Of a DNA stretch of 64,000 nucleotides, positions 40,822 through 48,753 are shown one piece after another (positions within the stretch are counted from its first letter, which is position 1; each line of letters starts with the position of its first letter). A model generated the notes under the pieces. The model was not told the DNA's origin and did no database searches. It worked only from the letters and a program-made list of their open reading frames with translations. A program made the position numbers and the translations under genes. The stretch comes from CAMDHY01 sp046156265. GTDB taxonomy: Bacteria > Pseudomonadota > Alphaproteobacteria > Rhizobiales > Segnochrobactraceae. The stretch lies in assembly GCF_046156265.1 (NCBI RefSeq), contig NZ_JAWDIR010000011.1, positions 868,001 to 932,000 of the forward strand, read 5' to 3'.

Positions 40822-41655
40822 ATGCTTGATCCCCGCCACACCTCTGTCGCGCTCATCGCGGTCGCCGGCCTCGCCACGATGGCCTTGCTGCAGGGCTTTG
40901 CGGCACCGCCTCTCGACGACGGCCTCGTCCGGATCGAGGAAACGACCGTTACCTACCGCGAGCCCGGCGAATATCTCGACGGCGGCCGTCCGGTGAACGG
41001 TCCCATGTCCGAAGTGTTCGCCGATGCGCCGCTCTTCATCATGAAACGCCAGGTCTTGCGGGCGGAGTATGACCTCTGCGTTGCCGATAGTCGCTGCAAG
41101 GCCCTCGACGGCCCTCAGGACGGTTCACTCCCCGTCGTCGGCACCAGCTACGAGGATGCCGTCGCGTACGCGACGTGGCTCTCGGCGACGAGCGGCGATC
41201 ACTGGCGTCTGCCGACCGACCGCGAATGGGCCCTCGCCGCGGGAAGTCGATATCGCGACGACGCTCTCACCGAGATCAGCGATCCGGCGAACCCGGCCCG
41301 TCGCTGGATCGCCGTCTATGACGCCGAGGCGGCGAACGACCAGGAGATCGACCCGCAGCCCCGACCCGCGGGCAGTTTCGGCGCGAACGAGCATGGCCTG
41401 CTCGATCTCGCCGGCAACGTCTGGGAGTGGACCAGCACCTGCTATGCGCGCCACCGGACGGATCCGGCGACCGGGCTCGCGACGACCATCGAGAACTGCG
41501 GCGTCCGCATCGCCGAGGGTCGGCACCGGGCCTACATGACGACCTTCTTCCGCGATCCGAAGTCGGGGGCGTGCTCGGTCGGTGTTCCGCCCGCGAACCT
41601 CGGCCTGCGTTTGGTGCGGGAGGCAGGCGGCCTCCGCCGGTGGCTCGGCTTCTAG
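40822..41655 (+). CDS. nirV: NirV, formylglycine-generating-enzyme-like protein
   Basis: NirV accompanies nirK in many denitrifiers; its function is unclear and nirK works without it in tested cases. The 277-residue product has an N-terminal hydrophobic anchor or signal (SVALIAVAGLATMALLQGFA) and a sulfatase-modifying-factor (FGE) domain with HWRLPTDREWALAAG and HGLLDLAGNVWEWTSTCY. The active-site cysteines of true FGE are not clearly conserved. ATG 40822 follows gggagga. It lies 53 bases after nirK. Confidence 0.87.
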   Translation: MLDPRHTSVALIAVAGLATMALLQGFAAPPLDDGLVRIEETTVTYREPGEYLDGGRPVNGPMSEVFADAPLFIMKRQVLRAEYDLCVADSRCKALDGPQDGSLPVVGTSYEDAVAYATWLSATSGDHWRLPTDREWALAAGSRYRDDALTEISDPANPARRWIAVYDAEAANDQEIDPQPRPAGSFGANEHGLLDLAGNVWEWTSTCYARHRTDPATGLATTIENCGVRIAEGRHRAYMTTFFRDPKSGACSVGVPPANLGLRLVREAGGLRRWLGF

Positions 41656-41683
41656 GCCATCCGCTGTCGGTCGAAGTGCGGCC

Positions 41684-42031
41684 ATGACGGAACCCCCATC
41701 ACCGGACACGGCCCTTCTCGATCGGCTCTTCCGTGTGCTCCGGGAGTCGGTGCTGCCGTGCAACTGTCAGCACGAAGTCGAGCGGACGCTCGCGGGGTTC
41801 GCCGAATTCGAGACCAGATGCGCGCACGCCGGCTGCTCGCGGCGGCCCGGCACCGGGCGCGGTCGCCCTGCGGTCGCGGCGGATCCGCGCGACGCCGTAC
41901 TGCACCGGCATTTGTCGCAGAGCAAAGAAGCAAGCCTCCGCTCCTCCTACGGTGCCTTCATCAAGAAGGAGCACGACAGATGTCCAGCCGACGGATTGAG
42001 GATTCTGCGCCCGCTGGCGTGGTCGACGTAA
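41684..42031 (+). CDS. small unknown protein in the nir locus
   Basis: A possible 115-residue protein with a plausible N-terminus (MTEPPSPDTALLDRLFRVLR) and four early cysteines in LPCNCQHEVER and TRCAHAGC. The C-terminal part, rich in Arg and Ala, looks less natural and overlaps the start of the DUF2249 gene by 52 bases, so the reading frame may be broken or shorter. I recognise no family. It lies 28 bases after nirV and may be expressed with it. Confidence 0.35.
   Translation: MTEPPSPDTALLDRLFRVLRESVLPCNCQHEVERTLAGFAEFETRCAHAGCSRRPGTGRGRPAVAADPRDAVLHRHLSQSKEASLRSSYGAFIKKEHDRCPADGLRILRPLAWST
41911..41926. promoter_or_regulatory. possible NnrR/Dnr-type site before the DUF2249 gene
   Basis: TTTGTC-GCAG-AGCAAA keeps the TTTG/CAAA ends and spacing of the nirK site, with imperfect inner bases. 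It lies 54 bases before the DUF2249 gene start and inside the doubtful open frame 41684-42031. Confidence 0.35.
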
Positions 42032-42234
42032 GGAGCCTGCCGTGCATCCTGCGGCACGCCGCGATCACGCACAGGTTCGACGGGCTGCGGCCGGGCGAAT
42101 CCTTCATGGTCGTCACCGATCACGAACCGGCGGCACTTCGCACTCGCTTCGACGGCCGTGCCGAGTGGCCCTGGGCGTGGGTCGACCATGTGGGCGGACC
42201 CGACGCCTGGCGGGTCCGGGTGTCACGTCCATGA
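41980..42234 (+). CDS. DUF2249 protein
   Basis: An 84-residue DUF2249 protein: DVRSLPCILRHAAITHRFDG, LRPGESFMVVTDHEP, then DGRAEWPWAWVDHVGGPDAW and RVRVSR. Such proteins occur with NO-reductase and nitrite genes, sometimes fused to hemerythrins, and their role is unknown. ATG 41980 follows aagaaggag. The stop overlaps the next start by 4 bases, so it begins an operon DUF2249 - DUF59 - NnrS-like - ccoG. Confidence 0.8.
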   Translation: MSSRRIEDSAPAGVVDVRSLPCILRHAAITHRFDGLRPGESFMVVTDHEPAALRTRFDGRAEWPWAWVDHVGGPDAWRVRVSRP

Positions 42235-42596
42235 ACCGGCAGATCACAGAGGAAGTCCTCGCCGCCTTGCGCGGGGTGGATGACCCCGAACTCGGTGTCA
42301 GCATCGTCGATCTCGGCCTCGTCGTCTCGATCGACGTCGTCGGTAGCTGCGTCTTGGTGGTGCTGGCGACGACCTCGCCCGCCTGCCCGCTCGGCGGCCT
42401 CATTGCCGAGACGGCGGCGGCTGCGGTGGGCGACCGCCTCGGTCCCGCCTATGGGATCCGCATTACCCTCGACAGGAGGGCGGTGTGGTCCCCCGCTGAC
42501 GCAGATCCCGCGGTGCGGGCCCGCTTCGAGCGCCCACAATCCCGGTTCCTCGACGCGTTGCGGTCCGGGCTCGAGCACTGGAAGCTGGCGCGATGA
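42231..42596 (+). CDS. DUF59/MIP18 family iron-sulfur assembly protein
   Basis: A 121-residue DUF59 protein (PaaD/SufT/MIP18 type). It has VDDPELGVSIVDLGLVVSID and the conserved cysteine in TTSPACPLGGLI. Members assist iron-sulfur cluster insertion; in denitrifiers one is often near nirK or nor genes. It overlaps DUF2249 by 4 bases and the next gene by 4 bases. The C-terminal tail (FERPQSRFLDALRSGLEHWK) is an addition to the domain. Confidence 0.82.
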   Translation: MNRQITEEVLAALRGVDDPELGVSIVDLGLVVSIDVVGSCVLVVLATTSPACPLGGLIAETAAAAVGDRLGPAYGIRITLDRRAVWSPADADPAVRARFERPQSRFLDALRSGLEHWKLAR

Positions 42597-43699
42597 CGTC
42601 GGTGCGGCTCGCCCGCGCGTGCGTCGCGCTCATCGCTGCCTCCGCTCTCGTCATCGGTCTCTCGGGTGGGCTCGCTCGGCTCGGGCTGGTACCGCCCGTG
42701 ATCGACGCCGCCGAGCACCACGGCGCGCTGATGATCTGCGGTTTCTTCGGCACCATGATCGCGCTGGAGCGGGCGGTCGCCGTCGGGTTCGGTGGGGCAC
42801 TGCTGGTGCCGGGCCTCGCGGCCCTCGGAGCGGCGCTGCTTGCGCTCGGTCTCGTCCCGCAGGCGGCCGCAGCCTTCCTCGCCGCAGGGGTGGGACTCCT
42901 CGCCATCACCGGAGCATCGACGTGGGCGCGGCCGACCCTGTTCATGGGCGTGATGACGGTCGCGGCGGCGCTGTGGCCGATTGGCACGGCGTGGTGGATG
43001 GCAGGCGCGTCGGTGGGCGAGGCGACCTGGCCGTGGCTGGGCTTCCTCGTCCTCACGATCGTCGCCGAACGCATTGAACTGTCGCGCCTCGCTGCTCCCG
43101 GCCCGGTCGCGCGGGCGAGCCTCGTCGTCGCCGTGTCGATCTTCATCGCAGCGGTGCTGGCGGGACAGCCGTGGGCCGGGTCGGCGGTGCTGGCCGTCGC
43201 TCTGGCGGCTCTGGCACTGTGGCTGCTCGCCAACGACGTCGCCGTGATGACGGTGCGGACCCGCGGCCTCGCCCGTTTTGCCGCCGTATGCCTCCTGCTC
43301 GGCTATGGCTGGCTCCTCATCACCGCCGTGACGCTCCTGCTGCTGCCACCGGCCACGACCGCCTTCGGCCACGACGCGGCGGTCCATACGGTGGCCGTCG
43401 GCTTCGTCTTGTCGATGGTGTTCGCGCATGCGCCGATCATTCTGCCCGCCGTCGTCGGCGTGCGGGTGCGCTACCTCCCGACGCTCTACGTCCCGGTGGT
43501 GATGTTGCAGATCGGGGTGGCGGCGCGCCTGCTCGGCGACTTCGCGCAGTCCGGCGCCCTCGTTGCGGCCGGGGCGTGGCTGACGGTCGCGGCGCTCCTC
43601 GTCTACGCGGGGATCCTCGCCGCCACCGCCCTCGCCAACGGCGCTGCCACCCGCCAGCGCGCCGGAGAGCCGGCCCGCCTCGAGGGACCTGATCTGTGA
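42593..43699 (+). CDS. NnrS-like polytopic membrane protein
   Basis: A 368-residue inner-membrane protein with about 12 helices. Two histidine-bearing helices (IDAAEHHGALMICGFFGTMI and FGHDAAVHTVAVGFVLSMVF with AHAPIILPAV) resemble the haem-copper ligand pattern of NnrS, but overall similarity to the two NnrS proteins in the window is low. Genes of this type are often called hypothetical membrane proteins in denitrification clusters. It overlaps the DUF59 gene by 4 bases and the ccoG gene by 1 base (TGATG). A haem- or copper-related role is inferred. Confidence 0.6.
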   Translation: MTSVRLARACVALIAASALVIGLSGGLARLGLVPPVIDAAEHHGALMICGFFGTMIALERAVAVGFGGALLVPGLAALGAALLALGLVPQAAAAFLAAGVGLLAITGASTWARPTLFMGVMTVAAALWPIGTAWWMAGASVGEATWPWLGFLVLTIVAERIELSRLAAPGPVARASLVVAVSIFIAAVLAGQPWAGSAVLAVALAALALWLLANDVAVMTVRTRGLARFAAVCLLLGYGWLLITAVTLLLLPPATTAFGHDAAVHTVAVGFVLSMVFAHAPIILPAVVGVRVRYLPTLYVPVVMLQIGVAARLLGDFAQSGALVAAGAWLTVAALLVYAGILAATALANGAATRQRAGEPARLEGPDL

Positions 43700-45123
43700 T
43701 GTATCACGACCCCAAGCTGAAGCGCGGACTGCCCACCGACCGCGTCGTGCCGCAATCGGTGTCGGGCAAGGTGCGGCGCATCAAGTGGGGACTGCTCGCC
43801 CTCTGCCTGGCCGTCTACTACGGGCTGCCGTTCCTGCGCTGGGATCGCGGGCCGAGCCGCCCCGACCAGGCGATCCTGTTCGACCTCGCCAGTGTCCGCT
43901 TTCACCTCTTCGGCCTCGAGATCGGGCCGCGGGAGTTCTACCTCGTCACCGGCGGCCTCGTCCTCGCGACGCTCGTTCTCGTGCTCCTCAACGCGCTGGC
44001 GGGCCGGGTCTGGTGCGGCTTCTTCTGTCCCCAGACGGTCTGGAGCGACCTCTTCATGCTCGTCGAACGGCGGGTCGAGGGCGACCGCCGGGACCGGCTG
44101 CGCAAGGCGGCCGCGCCTTTCAGCGTCCGAAGGGGTGGGGAGATCGCCCTCAAGCACGCGCTGTGGCTGCTCATCGCCCTCGTCACCGGCGGTGCCTTCG
44201 TCCTCTATTTCGCCGACGCGCCGACGCTGCTCGCCGACGTCGCCACCGGAACCGCCTCCAGCACCGCCTACGGCATGATCGCGACGCTGACGCTGACGAC
44301 CTACGGCCTGGCGGGCTTCGGGCGCGAAAAGGTGTGCACCTACATGTGCCCGTGGCCGCGGCTGCAGGGAGCGATCTGGGATCCCGAGGCGCTGACGGTG
44401 ACCTACCGCGACTATCGCGGCGAGGCGAGGATGTCGGCCAAGAAGGCCGCCGCCGCTCGCGCCCAGGGTATCCCCGCCGGCGACTGTGTCGACTGCTTCG
44501 CCTGCGTCGCCGTCTGCCCGATCGGCATCGACATCCGCGAGGGCCCGAGCATCGCCTGCATCAACTGCGGCCTCTGCGTCGACGCCTGCGATACCACCAT
44601 GGGCAAGCTCGGCCGCGAGCGCGGCCTCATCGACTACGAGACCTGGACCAACATCGAACGGGAGCGGCGCGGAGAGCCGAAGCGTCCGGCGCGGCTCATC
44701 CGACCGAAGACTGTGGCGCTCGCCGCGGCGGTGCTCGTTCTTGCCGTCGGCATGCCGCTGCTCATCGCGGGGCGGCCGGAATTCGGGCTCGGCGTCGCGC
44801 ACGAACGCAACCCCGTCGCCGTCGTGCTGTCCGACGGCCGCATCCGCAATGGCTACGAGATCCGCATCGCCAACGCCTCGCCGTCGGCAGCCACGTTCCG
44901 CCTCACCGTCGAGGGTGCGGCACCCGTGACGCTTGCCATCGCCGCCGAGCCCGGATCCGAAGCGGAGGCGCTTACCCTGACCGCCGCCGCTGACGAGACC
45001 CGGAAGGTACGGGTGTCCGTCTTTGGGCGTCCGGACGTGAATGGCGACGTCCGCTTCACTCTGACGGCACCGAGCGGTGAGAGCGTCGCCACGGTCGATC
45101 GCTTTCTGTTGCCGGGAAGCTGA
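43699..45123 (+). CDS. ccoG: CcoG/RdxA/FixG family ferredoxin-like membrane protein
   Basis: A 474-residue CcoG family protein with NapH-like motifs in membrane segments (WCGFFCPQTVWSDLFMLVE and CTYMCPWPRLQGAIW), two 4Fe-4S sites (DCVDCFACVAVCPIGIDI, then CINCGLCVDAC) and an Ig-like C-terminal domain. CcoG reduces copper for delivery to cytochrome oxidase; in a nirK cluster it could serve copper supply to NirK or pseudoazurin. ATG 43699 overlaps the upstream stop by one base. The cco oxidase genes are not in the window. Confidence 0.87.
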   Translation: MYHDPKLKRGLPTDRVVPQSVSGKVRRIKWGLLALCLAVYYGLPFLRWDRGPSRPDQAILFDLASVRFHLFGLEIGPREFYLVTGGLVLATLVLVLLNALAGRVWCGFFCPQTVWSDLFMLVERRVEGDRRDRLRKAAAPFSVRRGGEIALKHALWLLIALVTGGAFVLYFADAPTLLADVATGTASSTAYGMIATLTLTTYGLAGFGREKVCTYMCPWPRLQGAIWDPEALTVTYRDYRGEARMSAKKAAAARAQGIPAGDCVDCFACVAVCPIGIDIREGPSIACINCGLCVDACDTTMGKLGRERGLIDYETWTNIERERRGEPKRPARLIRPKTVALAAAVLVLAVGMPLLIAGRPEFGLGVAHERNPVAVVLSDGRIRNGYEIRIANASPSAATFRLTVEGAAPVTLAIAAEPGSEAEALTLTAAADETRKVRVSVFGRPDVNGDVRFTLTAPSGESVATVDRFLLPGS

Positions 45124-45130
45124 GCGCTGT

Positions 45131-45144
45131 TTGTCCGGGCACAA
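45131..45144. promoter_or_regulatory. possible NnrR/Dnr-type site before pseudoazurin
   Basis: TTGTCCGGGCACAA has TTG/CAA ends at the proper distance and 4 matching outer bases per arm, with a mismatch inside. It lies 69 bases before the pseudoazurin start, 8 bases after ccoG. Confidence 0.4.
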
Positions 45145-45212
45145 CGTTCGGGCGCAAGGCGCCGGGTAGGTGTAGCTCCGACGGGCCGCACCGGCCCGCA
45201 AAGAGAGACGCC

Positions 45213-45644
45213 ATGAAGTTCCAGACAATTGCCCTCGCAGTTGCGGCCCTTGTCCTTGCAGGAGCGACCGCCACCGCCGCAGACCACGAGGTCAGGATGC
45301 TCAACAAGGGCGAGAAGGGAGTGATGGTGTTTGAGCCGGACCTCGTCCGCGTCGCACCAGGCGACACCGTCACGTTCAAGTCGACCGACCCCGGCCACAA
45401 CGCCGAGACGATCAAGGGCATGCTCCCCGACGGGGCCGCGAGCTTCGAGGGCAAGATGGGCAAGGACGTCACGGTCGTCTTCGCCGAGCCCGGGGTCTAC
45501 GGCGTCAAGTGCAAGCCACACCTCGCCATGGGCATGGTGGCCGTCGTGGTGGTCGGCGATCCCGTGAACCTCGACGAGGCCAAGTCGGTCAAGAACCCGG
45601 GCAAGGCTGGCAAGCGCTTCGCCGAACTGTTCGCCGGACTCTGA
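45213..45644 (+). CDS. pseudoazurin
   Basis: A blue-copper electron carrier, the usual donor to NirK in alphaproteobacteria. The 143-residue precursor has a signal peptide (cleavage after ATA near residue 22-23) and the type 1 copper ligands H62 (GHNAETI), C100, H103 and M108 (VKCKPHLAMGM). ATG 45213 follows agagag, a weak site. It lies between ccoG and an nnrS gene with its own likely promoter. The ligand spacing separates it from azurin and plastocyanin. Confidence 0.93.
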   Translation: MKFQTIALAVAALVLAGATATAADHEVRMLNKGEKGVMVFEPDLVRVAPGDTVTFKSTDPGHNAETIKGMLPDGAASFEGKMGKDVTVVFAEPGVYGVKCKPHLAMGMVAVVVVGDPVNLDEAKSVKNPGKAGKRFAELFAGL

Positions 45645-45727
45645 CCGTTTCCGCCGCCCCAGCCGTTGCAGTGCGACGCCGGGAGATCAATCCCGCGTCG
45701 CCGACGGCTTTCGAGGAGCTCGCGTAA

Positions 45728-46906
45728 GTGACCCGTCCGTATTGGCTCACGGGAGGATTGCGCCCCTTCTTTCTCCTCGGGTCCCTGGCGATGGCGGCAT
45801 CCGTCCTCGTGTGGCTGCCTCTCTACATCGGTGACATCGAGCTTCCGACCCTGTTCCAGCCACGCAACTGGCACGTCCACACGACGCTGTTCGGTGGTGT
45901 CATGGCGATCGTGGCCGGTTTCACACTCACTGCCGTCGCCAACTGGACCGGTCGCCCTCCCGTCGCCGGGCGTCTGCTCTTCGTCCTCGTTTGCCTGTGG
46001 CTCGCCGGCCGGTTGGCCGTTTCGACCTCTGCAGCGATCGGGGCGAACGCCGGCATGGTTGTCGACCTCCTCTTCCCGGTGGCATTGGCGGCCGTTCTGG
46101 CGCGGGAGGTGATCGCTGCGAAGAACCACCGCAACCTGCGGGTCGTTGCCGTCGTTGCGGCTCTGGGCGTCGCCAACCTCGCCTTCCATCTCGAGGCGAG
46201 AACGACCGGCACCGCCGAGATTTCGATTCGAGTGGCCGTTTCGCTGGTGGTTCTTCTCATCCTGTTGATCGGCGGCCGCGTCATCCCCGCCTTCACCCGC
46301 AACTGGCTCGCGGCCCGCAAGGCCACCTGCCTGCCGGCCGCGTTCTCGATGCTGGACGCCGTCGGCATGGCGGCGGCGGTTGGTGGCCTTCTCGCATGGA
46401 CTGCCTTCCCGGACGTGACGGCGACGGCGGGACTGCTCGGGCTGGCGGGCATTCTGGCGGGCGTCAGGCTTTCGCGGTGGTGCGGACTGTCGGCACGCTC
46501 CGAGCCGCTGCTCCTCGTTCTGCACGTCGCCTTCGCCACCATCCCCCTCGGCTTCCTTGCCATCGCCGCCTCGATCCTGTGGCCGTCGTCCGTCGAGCCC
46601 GTTGCAGCGGTGCACATCTGGACGGTCGGCACCGTCGGCGCGATGACGCTGGCGATGATGACGCGAGCCACCCGCGGCCATTCCGGTCGGCCCCTCGTGG
46701 CGGGACGGCTCGAGATCGCGCTGTTCGCGCTCGTCTTCGTCGGCGCCGCCGCGCGCGTCGCGGCCCCCTACGCGGGCGGCTGGTACGTCCATGCTCTCGA
46801 CTGCGCTGGCCTCGCCTGGGCCGCCGCCTATCTGGCCTTCGCCATCGGCTACGGGCGCATGCTGCTAATCCCCCGGGATACAAGGATTGCCGAGTCTCTC
46901 ACCTGA
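45728..46906 (+). CDS. nnrS: NnrS family haem-copper membrane protein, second copy
   Basis: This 392-residue NnrS paralogue has about twelve helices: GGLRPFFLLGSLAMAASVL, RNWHVHTTLFGGVMAIVAGF, and VHIWTVGTVGAMTLAMMTRA near the end, all family pieces. The start is GTG 45728 (gaggagctcgc upstream). It differs clearly from the copy at 36.3 kb, so it is not a recent duplicate. It is the last recognisable gene of the denitrification block. Confidence 0.9.
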   Translation: MTRPYWLTGGLRPFFLLGSLAMAASVLVWLPLYIGDIELPTLFQPRNWHVHTTLFGGVMAIVAGFTLTAVANWTGRPPVAGRLLFVLVCLWLAGRLAVSTSAAIGANAGMVVDLLFPVALAAVLAREVIAAKNHRNLRVVAVVAALGVANLAFHLEARTTGTAEISIRVAVSLVVLLILLIGGRVIPAFTRNWLAARKATCLPAAFSMLDAVGMAAAVGGLLAWTAFPDVTATAGLLGLAGILAGVRLSRWCGLSARSEPLLLVLHVAFATIPLGFLAIAASILWPSSVEPVAAVHIWTVGTVGAMTLAMMTRATRGHSGRPLVAGRLEIALFALVFVGAAARVAAPYAGGWYVHALDCAGLAWAAAYLAFAIGYGRMLLIPRDTRIAESLT

Positions 46907-46978
46907 CCCCGTTCCGCGCCGCCGCGCTGTGGCTTTGCCGTCGTCGGCAATGCGTCCAGCCACAAATCGGCCGATTGC

Positions 46979-47059
46979 CCCCTCGACCGGGTGAACCGGA
47001 AGGTGCAGGCCCCGCATCCGAACGCACTGTGGCTGCCGGACTTCAACTACCTCGAGGCC
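46979..47059 (+). pseudogene. IS3-family transposase remnant
   Basis: About 25 codons read PLDRVNRKVQAPHPNALWLP then DFNY. This matches the start of the IS3 integrase core (DRVNR...AP.PN.LW..DF.Y), after which homology stops. It is a fragment of an old insertion sequence between nnrS and a tRNA gene. No terminal repeats were recognised. Confidence 0.6.
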
Positions 47060-47187
47060 GCGCAGCTGCTGAAAGCTATCGGTCTCCGGAAAATCCGGCG
47101 CGGTTCAACCATGAATTGGGTACATGTCGGGGTGCCGCCCAAAGCGGCGGAAGAATTCAAGCCTTTTCAGGCGTCTAATGAAGGGAA

Positions 47188-47280
47188 TGGCGGAGACGGA
47201 GGGATTCGAACCCTCGAGACGGGTTTACCCCGTCTAACGGTTTAGCAAACCGCCGCCTTCAGCCTCTCGGCCACGTCTCC
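47188..47280 (-). tRNA. tRNA-Ser (anticodon GCU)
   Basis: The minus strand folds as a serine tRNA with GGAGACG/CGTCTCC acceptor stem, anticodon loop TTTGCTAAA (GCT), long variable arm (GACGG/CCGTC-type) and T-loop GGTTCGAATCC. It is 93 nt including an encoded CCA. Its 3' end points toward the denitrification genes, a classic integration site orientation. Confidence 0.95.
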
Positions 47281-47588
47281 GGCGGGGGAATGGCTACAGA
47301 GCGTCACGGCGCTGGTCAATCCCCGAGTGGCGACGACGCCGCTCTCAGGCTGGCCGGAGCAAGCCTCGCGGCGGCGCAGGGGCTCGGGGAAACGGGGATG
47401 CAGACGATCCCGGCTCGCCGGTGCGGTGACGGACTCCTGGCAAGCCGGCACGTCTCACCGCTCCGCACTCGTCTTGAGCGTGGATTCGTTGAAGCACCGC
47501 TCTGCGATCGTCTTGGGCGTGGATGGGTTGATGCAAGGCGATCCGAGCCGCTCTCGTTCGCGACCCTGCGCCAGTCGGCGCATCACTC
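47281..47588. other. intergenic stretch with a 39-base tandem repeat
   Basis: No gene is supported here. The sequence holds two imperfect 39-base units (listed separately) and otherwise ordinary GC-rich DNA between the tRNA gene and the holin-like gene. It is the upstream flank of tRNA-Ser and must contain its promoter. Confidence 0.4.
47459..47536. repeat. tandem 39-base repeat
   Basis: Units 47459-47497 and 47498-47536 match at 31 of 39 positions (both start CGCTC and contain CGTCTTG, GCGTGGAT and GTTGA). The length is 13 codons, so a short peptide repeat could be encoded in either strand, but no gene is evident. Confidence 0.7.
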
Positions 47589-48062
47589 TCAGAGGCGGCG
47601 TCCGAGCACCAGTCCGGCGACGAGGGCGGCACCCGCGATCGCCATGGCCGTCTTGCCGGACTTCTCGTCCTGCTTCATCGCCGACGGATCGGCGGCGGGC
47701 GAGGCCATTGGCGGCGGCGCGGCGAAGGCGGGCGGCGGCATGGCGGCACTGCGCACGCGCGGCCGGCGCGGTTGCGCGGCGAGGATGGCGAGGCCGGCGA
47801 CGACCAGCGTGCCGGCGCCCACCACCGCCGTCGCTCCGGCGGCGCCGAGCTCGGGCGCCAGCCCGAAGGCGGCTGCGACGAGCAGGAAGATCAGCCCGAC
47901 CAGAGCCAGCATGCCGGCGACAATCGACCAGACGATCGTCGTCACGGTGCGCTGGGCCCGCAGGCGCATCTCCAGGCGAATGTCGCGGGTGAACTGTTCG
48001 AGCAGGAGTCTCAGCACCGGTCGACCGCCCTTGTCTCGGGTGCGCCCGCGGCGCTCCCTCAT
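47589..48062 (-). CDS. holin-X-like/DUF1469 family membrane protein
   Basis: A 157-residue protein with two central helices (IVWSIVAGMLALVGLIFLLV, GATAVVGAGTLVVAGLAILA), a charged N-terminus and a proline-rich tail ending in a third hydrophobic stretch (IAGAALVAGLVLG). It resembles the phage-holin family 1469/Holin-X proteins that sit next to YqjD/DUF883 genes in many proteobacteria; it is not evidence for a phage. ATG 48062 is the outermost start and may be too long; a GTG (VLRLLLEQF) 15 codons later is possible. It follows the DUF883 gene. Confidence 0.6.
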   Translation of the reverse strand: MRERRGRTRDKGGRPVLRLLLEQFTRDIRLEMRLRAQRTVTTIVWSIVAGMLALVGLIFLLVAAAFGLAPELGAAGATAVVGAGTLVVAGLAILAAQPRRPRVRSAAMPPPAFAAPPPMASPAADPSAMKQDEKSGKTAMAIAGAALVAGLVLGRRL

Positions 48063-48185
48063 CGACGGTGCGCCACCCGGGCGCTCCGTCCATCCACCTC
48101 ACGGTGCGCCTCTGGCGCTCCGGCCCCCAGGTCCGCCCGGCGGCGCGACGGGAGGGCCCCGCCTGCCGCCGCGGCCGGACGGTGA

Positions 48186-48536
48186 TCAGTCGCGGCGACG
48201 CGACATCATGCCGATGACGAGGCCGACGCCCAGCGCAATGCCCAGTGCGGCGATCGGGTTGCGCTCGACCATGCGGCTGACGTCGTCGCCGGCGTTGGCG
48301 ACGGCGGCGCGAGTCTGGTCGTAGGCGTAGCGTCCCTCCTCGGCGACGCGGGCAGCCGCATCCTCTGCGGTCGCTGCGGCGGCGCGGACGCGGCCCTTGA
48401 CGCTCGCGGCGGCCGACTGGCCCTGGCTCTCGACCAGCGAGGCGACGCTCGCGGCGAGCTTGCCGAGATCGGCCTTCAGCTGCGCGAGATCCGCGCCGAC
48501 ATCGTTGACGCTGTTCTCGATTTTCCGTTCGGCCAT
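48186..48536 (-). CDS. YqjD/ElaB/DUF883 family protein
   Basis: A 116-residue protein with a long amphipathic helix (DLAQLKADLGKLAASVASLV) and a C-terminal glycine-rich membrane anchor ending IGMMSRRRD. YqjD relatives are ribosome-associated membrane proteins; the alphaproteobacterial role is unknown. ATG 48536 follows gaaggtggg and begins the conserved helix, so it was preferred to the long open frame to 48686. It lies beside the holin-like gene, a common pair. Confidence 0.72.
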   Translation of the reverse strand: MAERKIENSVNDVGADLAQLKADLGKLAASVASLVESQGQSAAASVKGRVRAAAATAEDAAARVAEEGRYAYDQTRAAVANAGDDVSRMVERNPIAALGIALGVGLVIGMMSRRRD

Positions 48537-48753
48537 GATTCCCACCTTCTCTGCCTCGCGCCCGGCCTCCGCCGCTGCGGTCGAAGGGGAGTTCGTCGCG
48601 CGCCTGATGTTGTCGTCCACGGTCGCAGCCTCCGTCTCGGGCGATCGCGACTGTCGCGACCGCACCAGAAGCGGGGCGCCGGGCAAGCATCCGCCACCCC
48701 GCCCTGGCTTGCAACCGGACTAACGCGTCAAGGTGAATGGCGTTCCGTGGGCG

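Noticed and set aside
47589..48062. Prophage, because of the holin-like protein
   Set aside because: No other phage gene is near, and this family is commonly chromosomal beside DUF883 genes.
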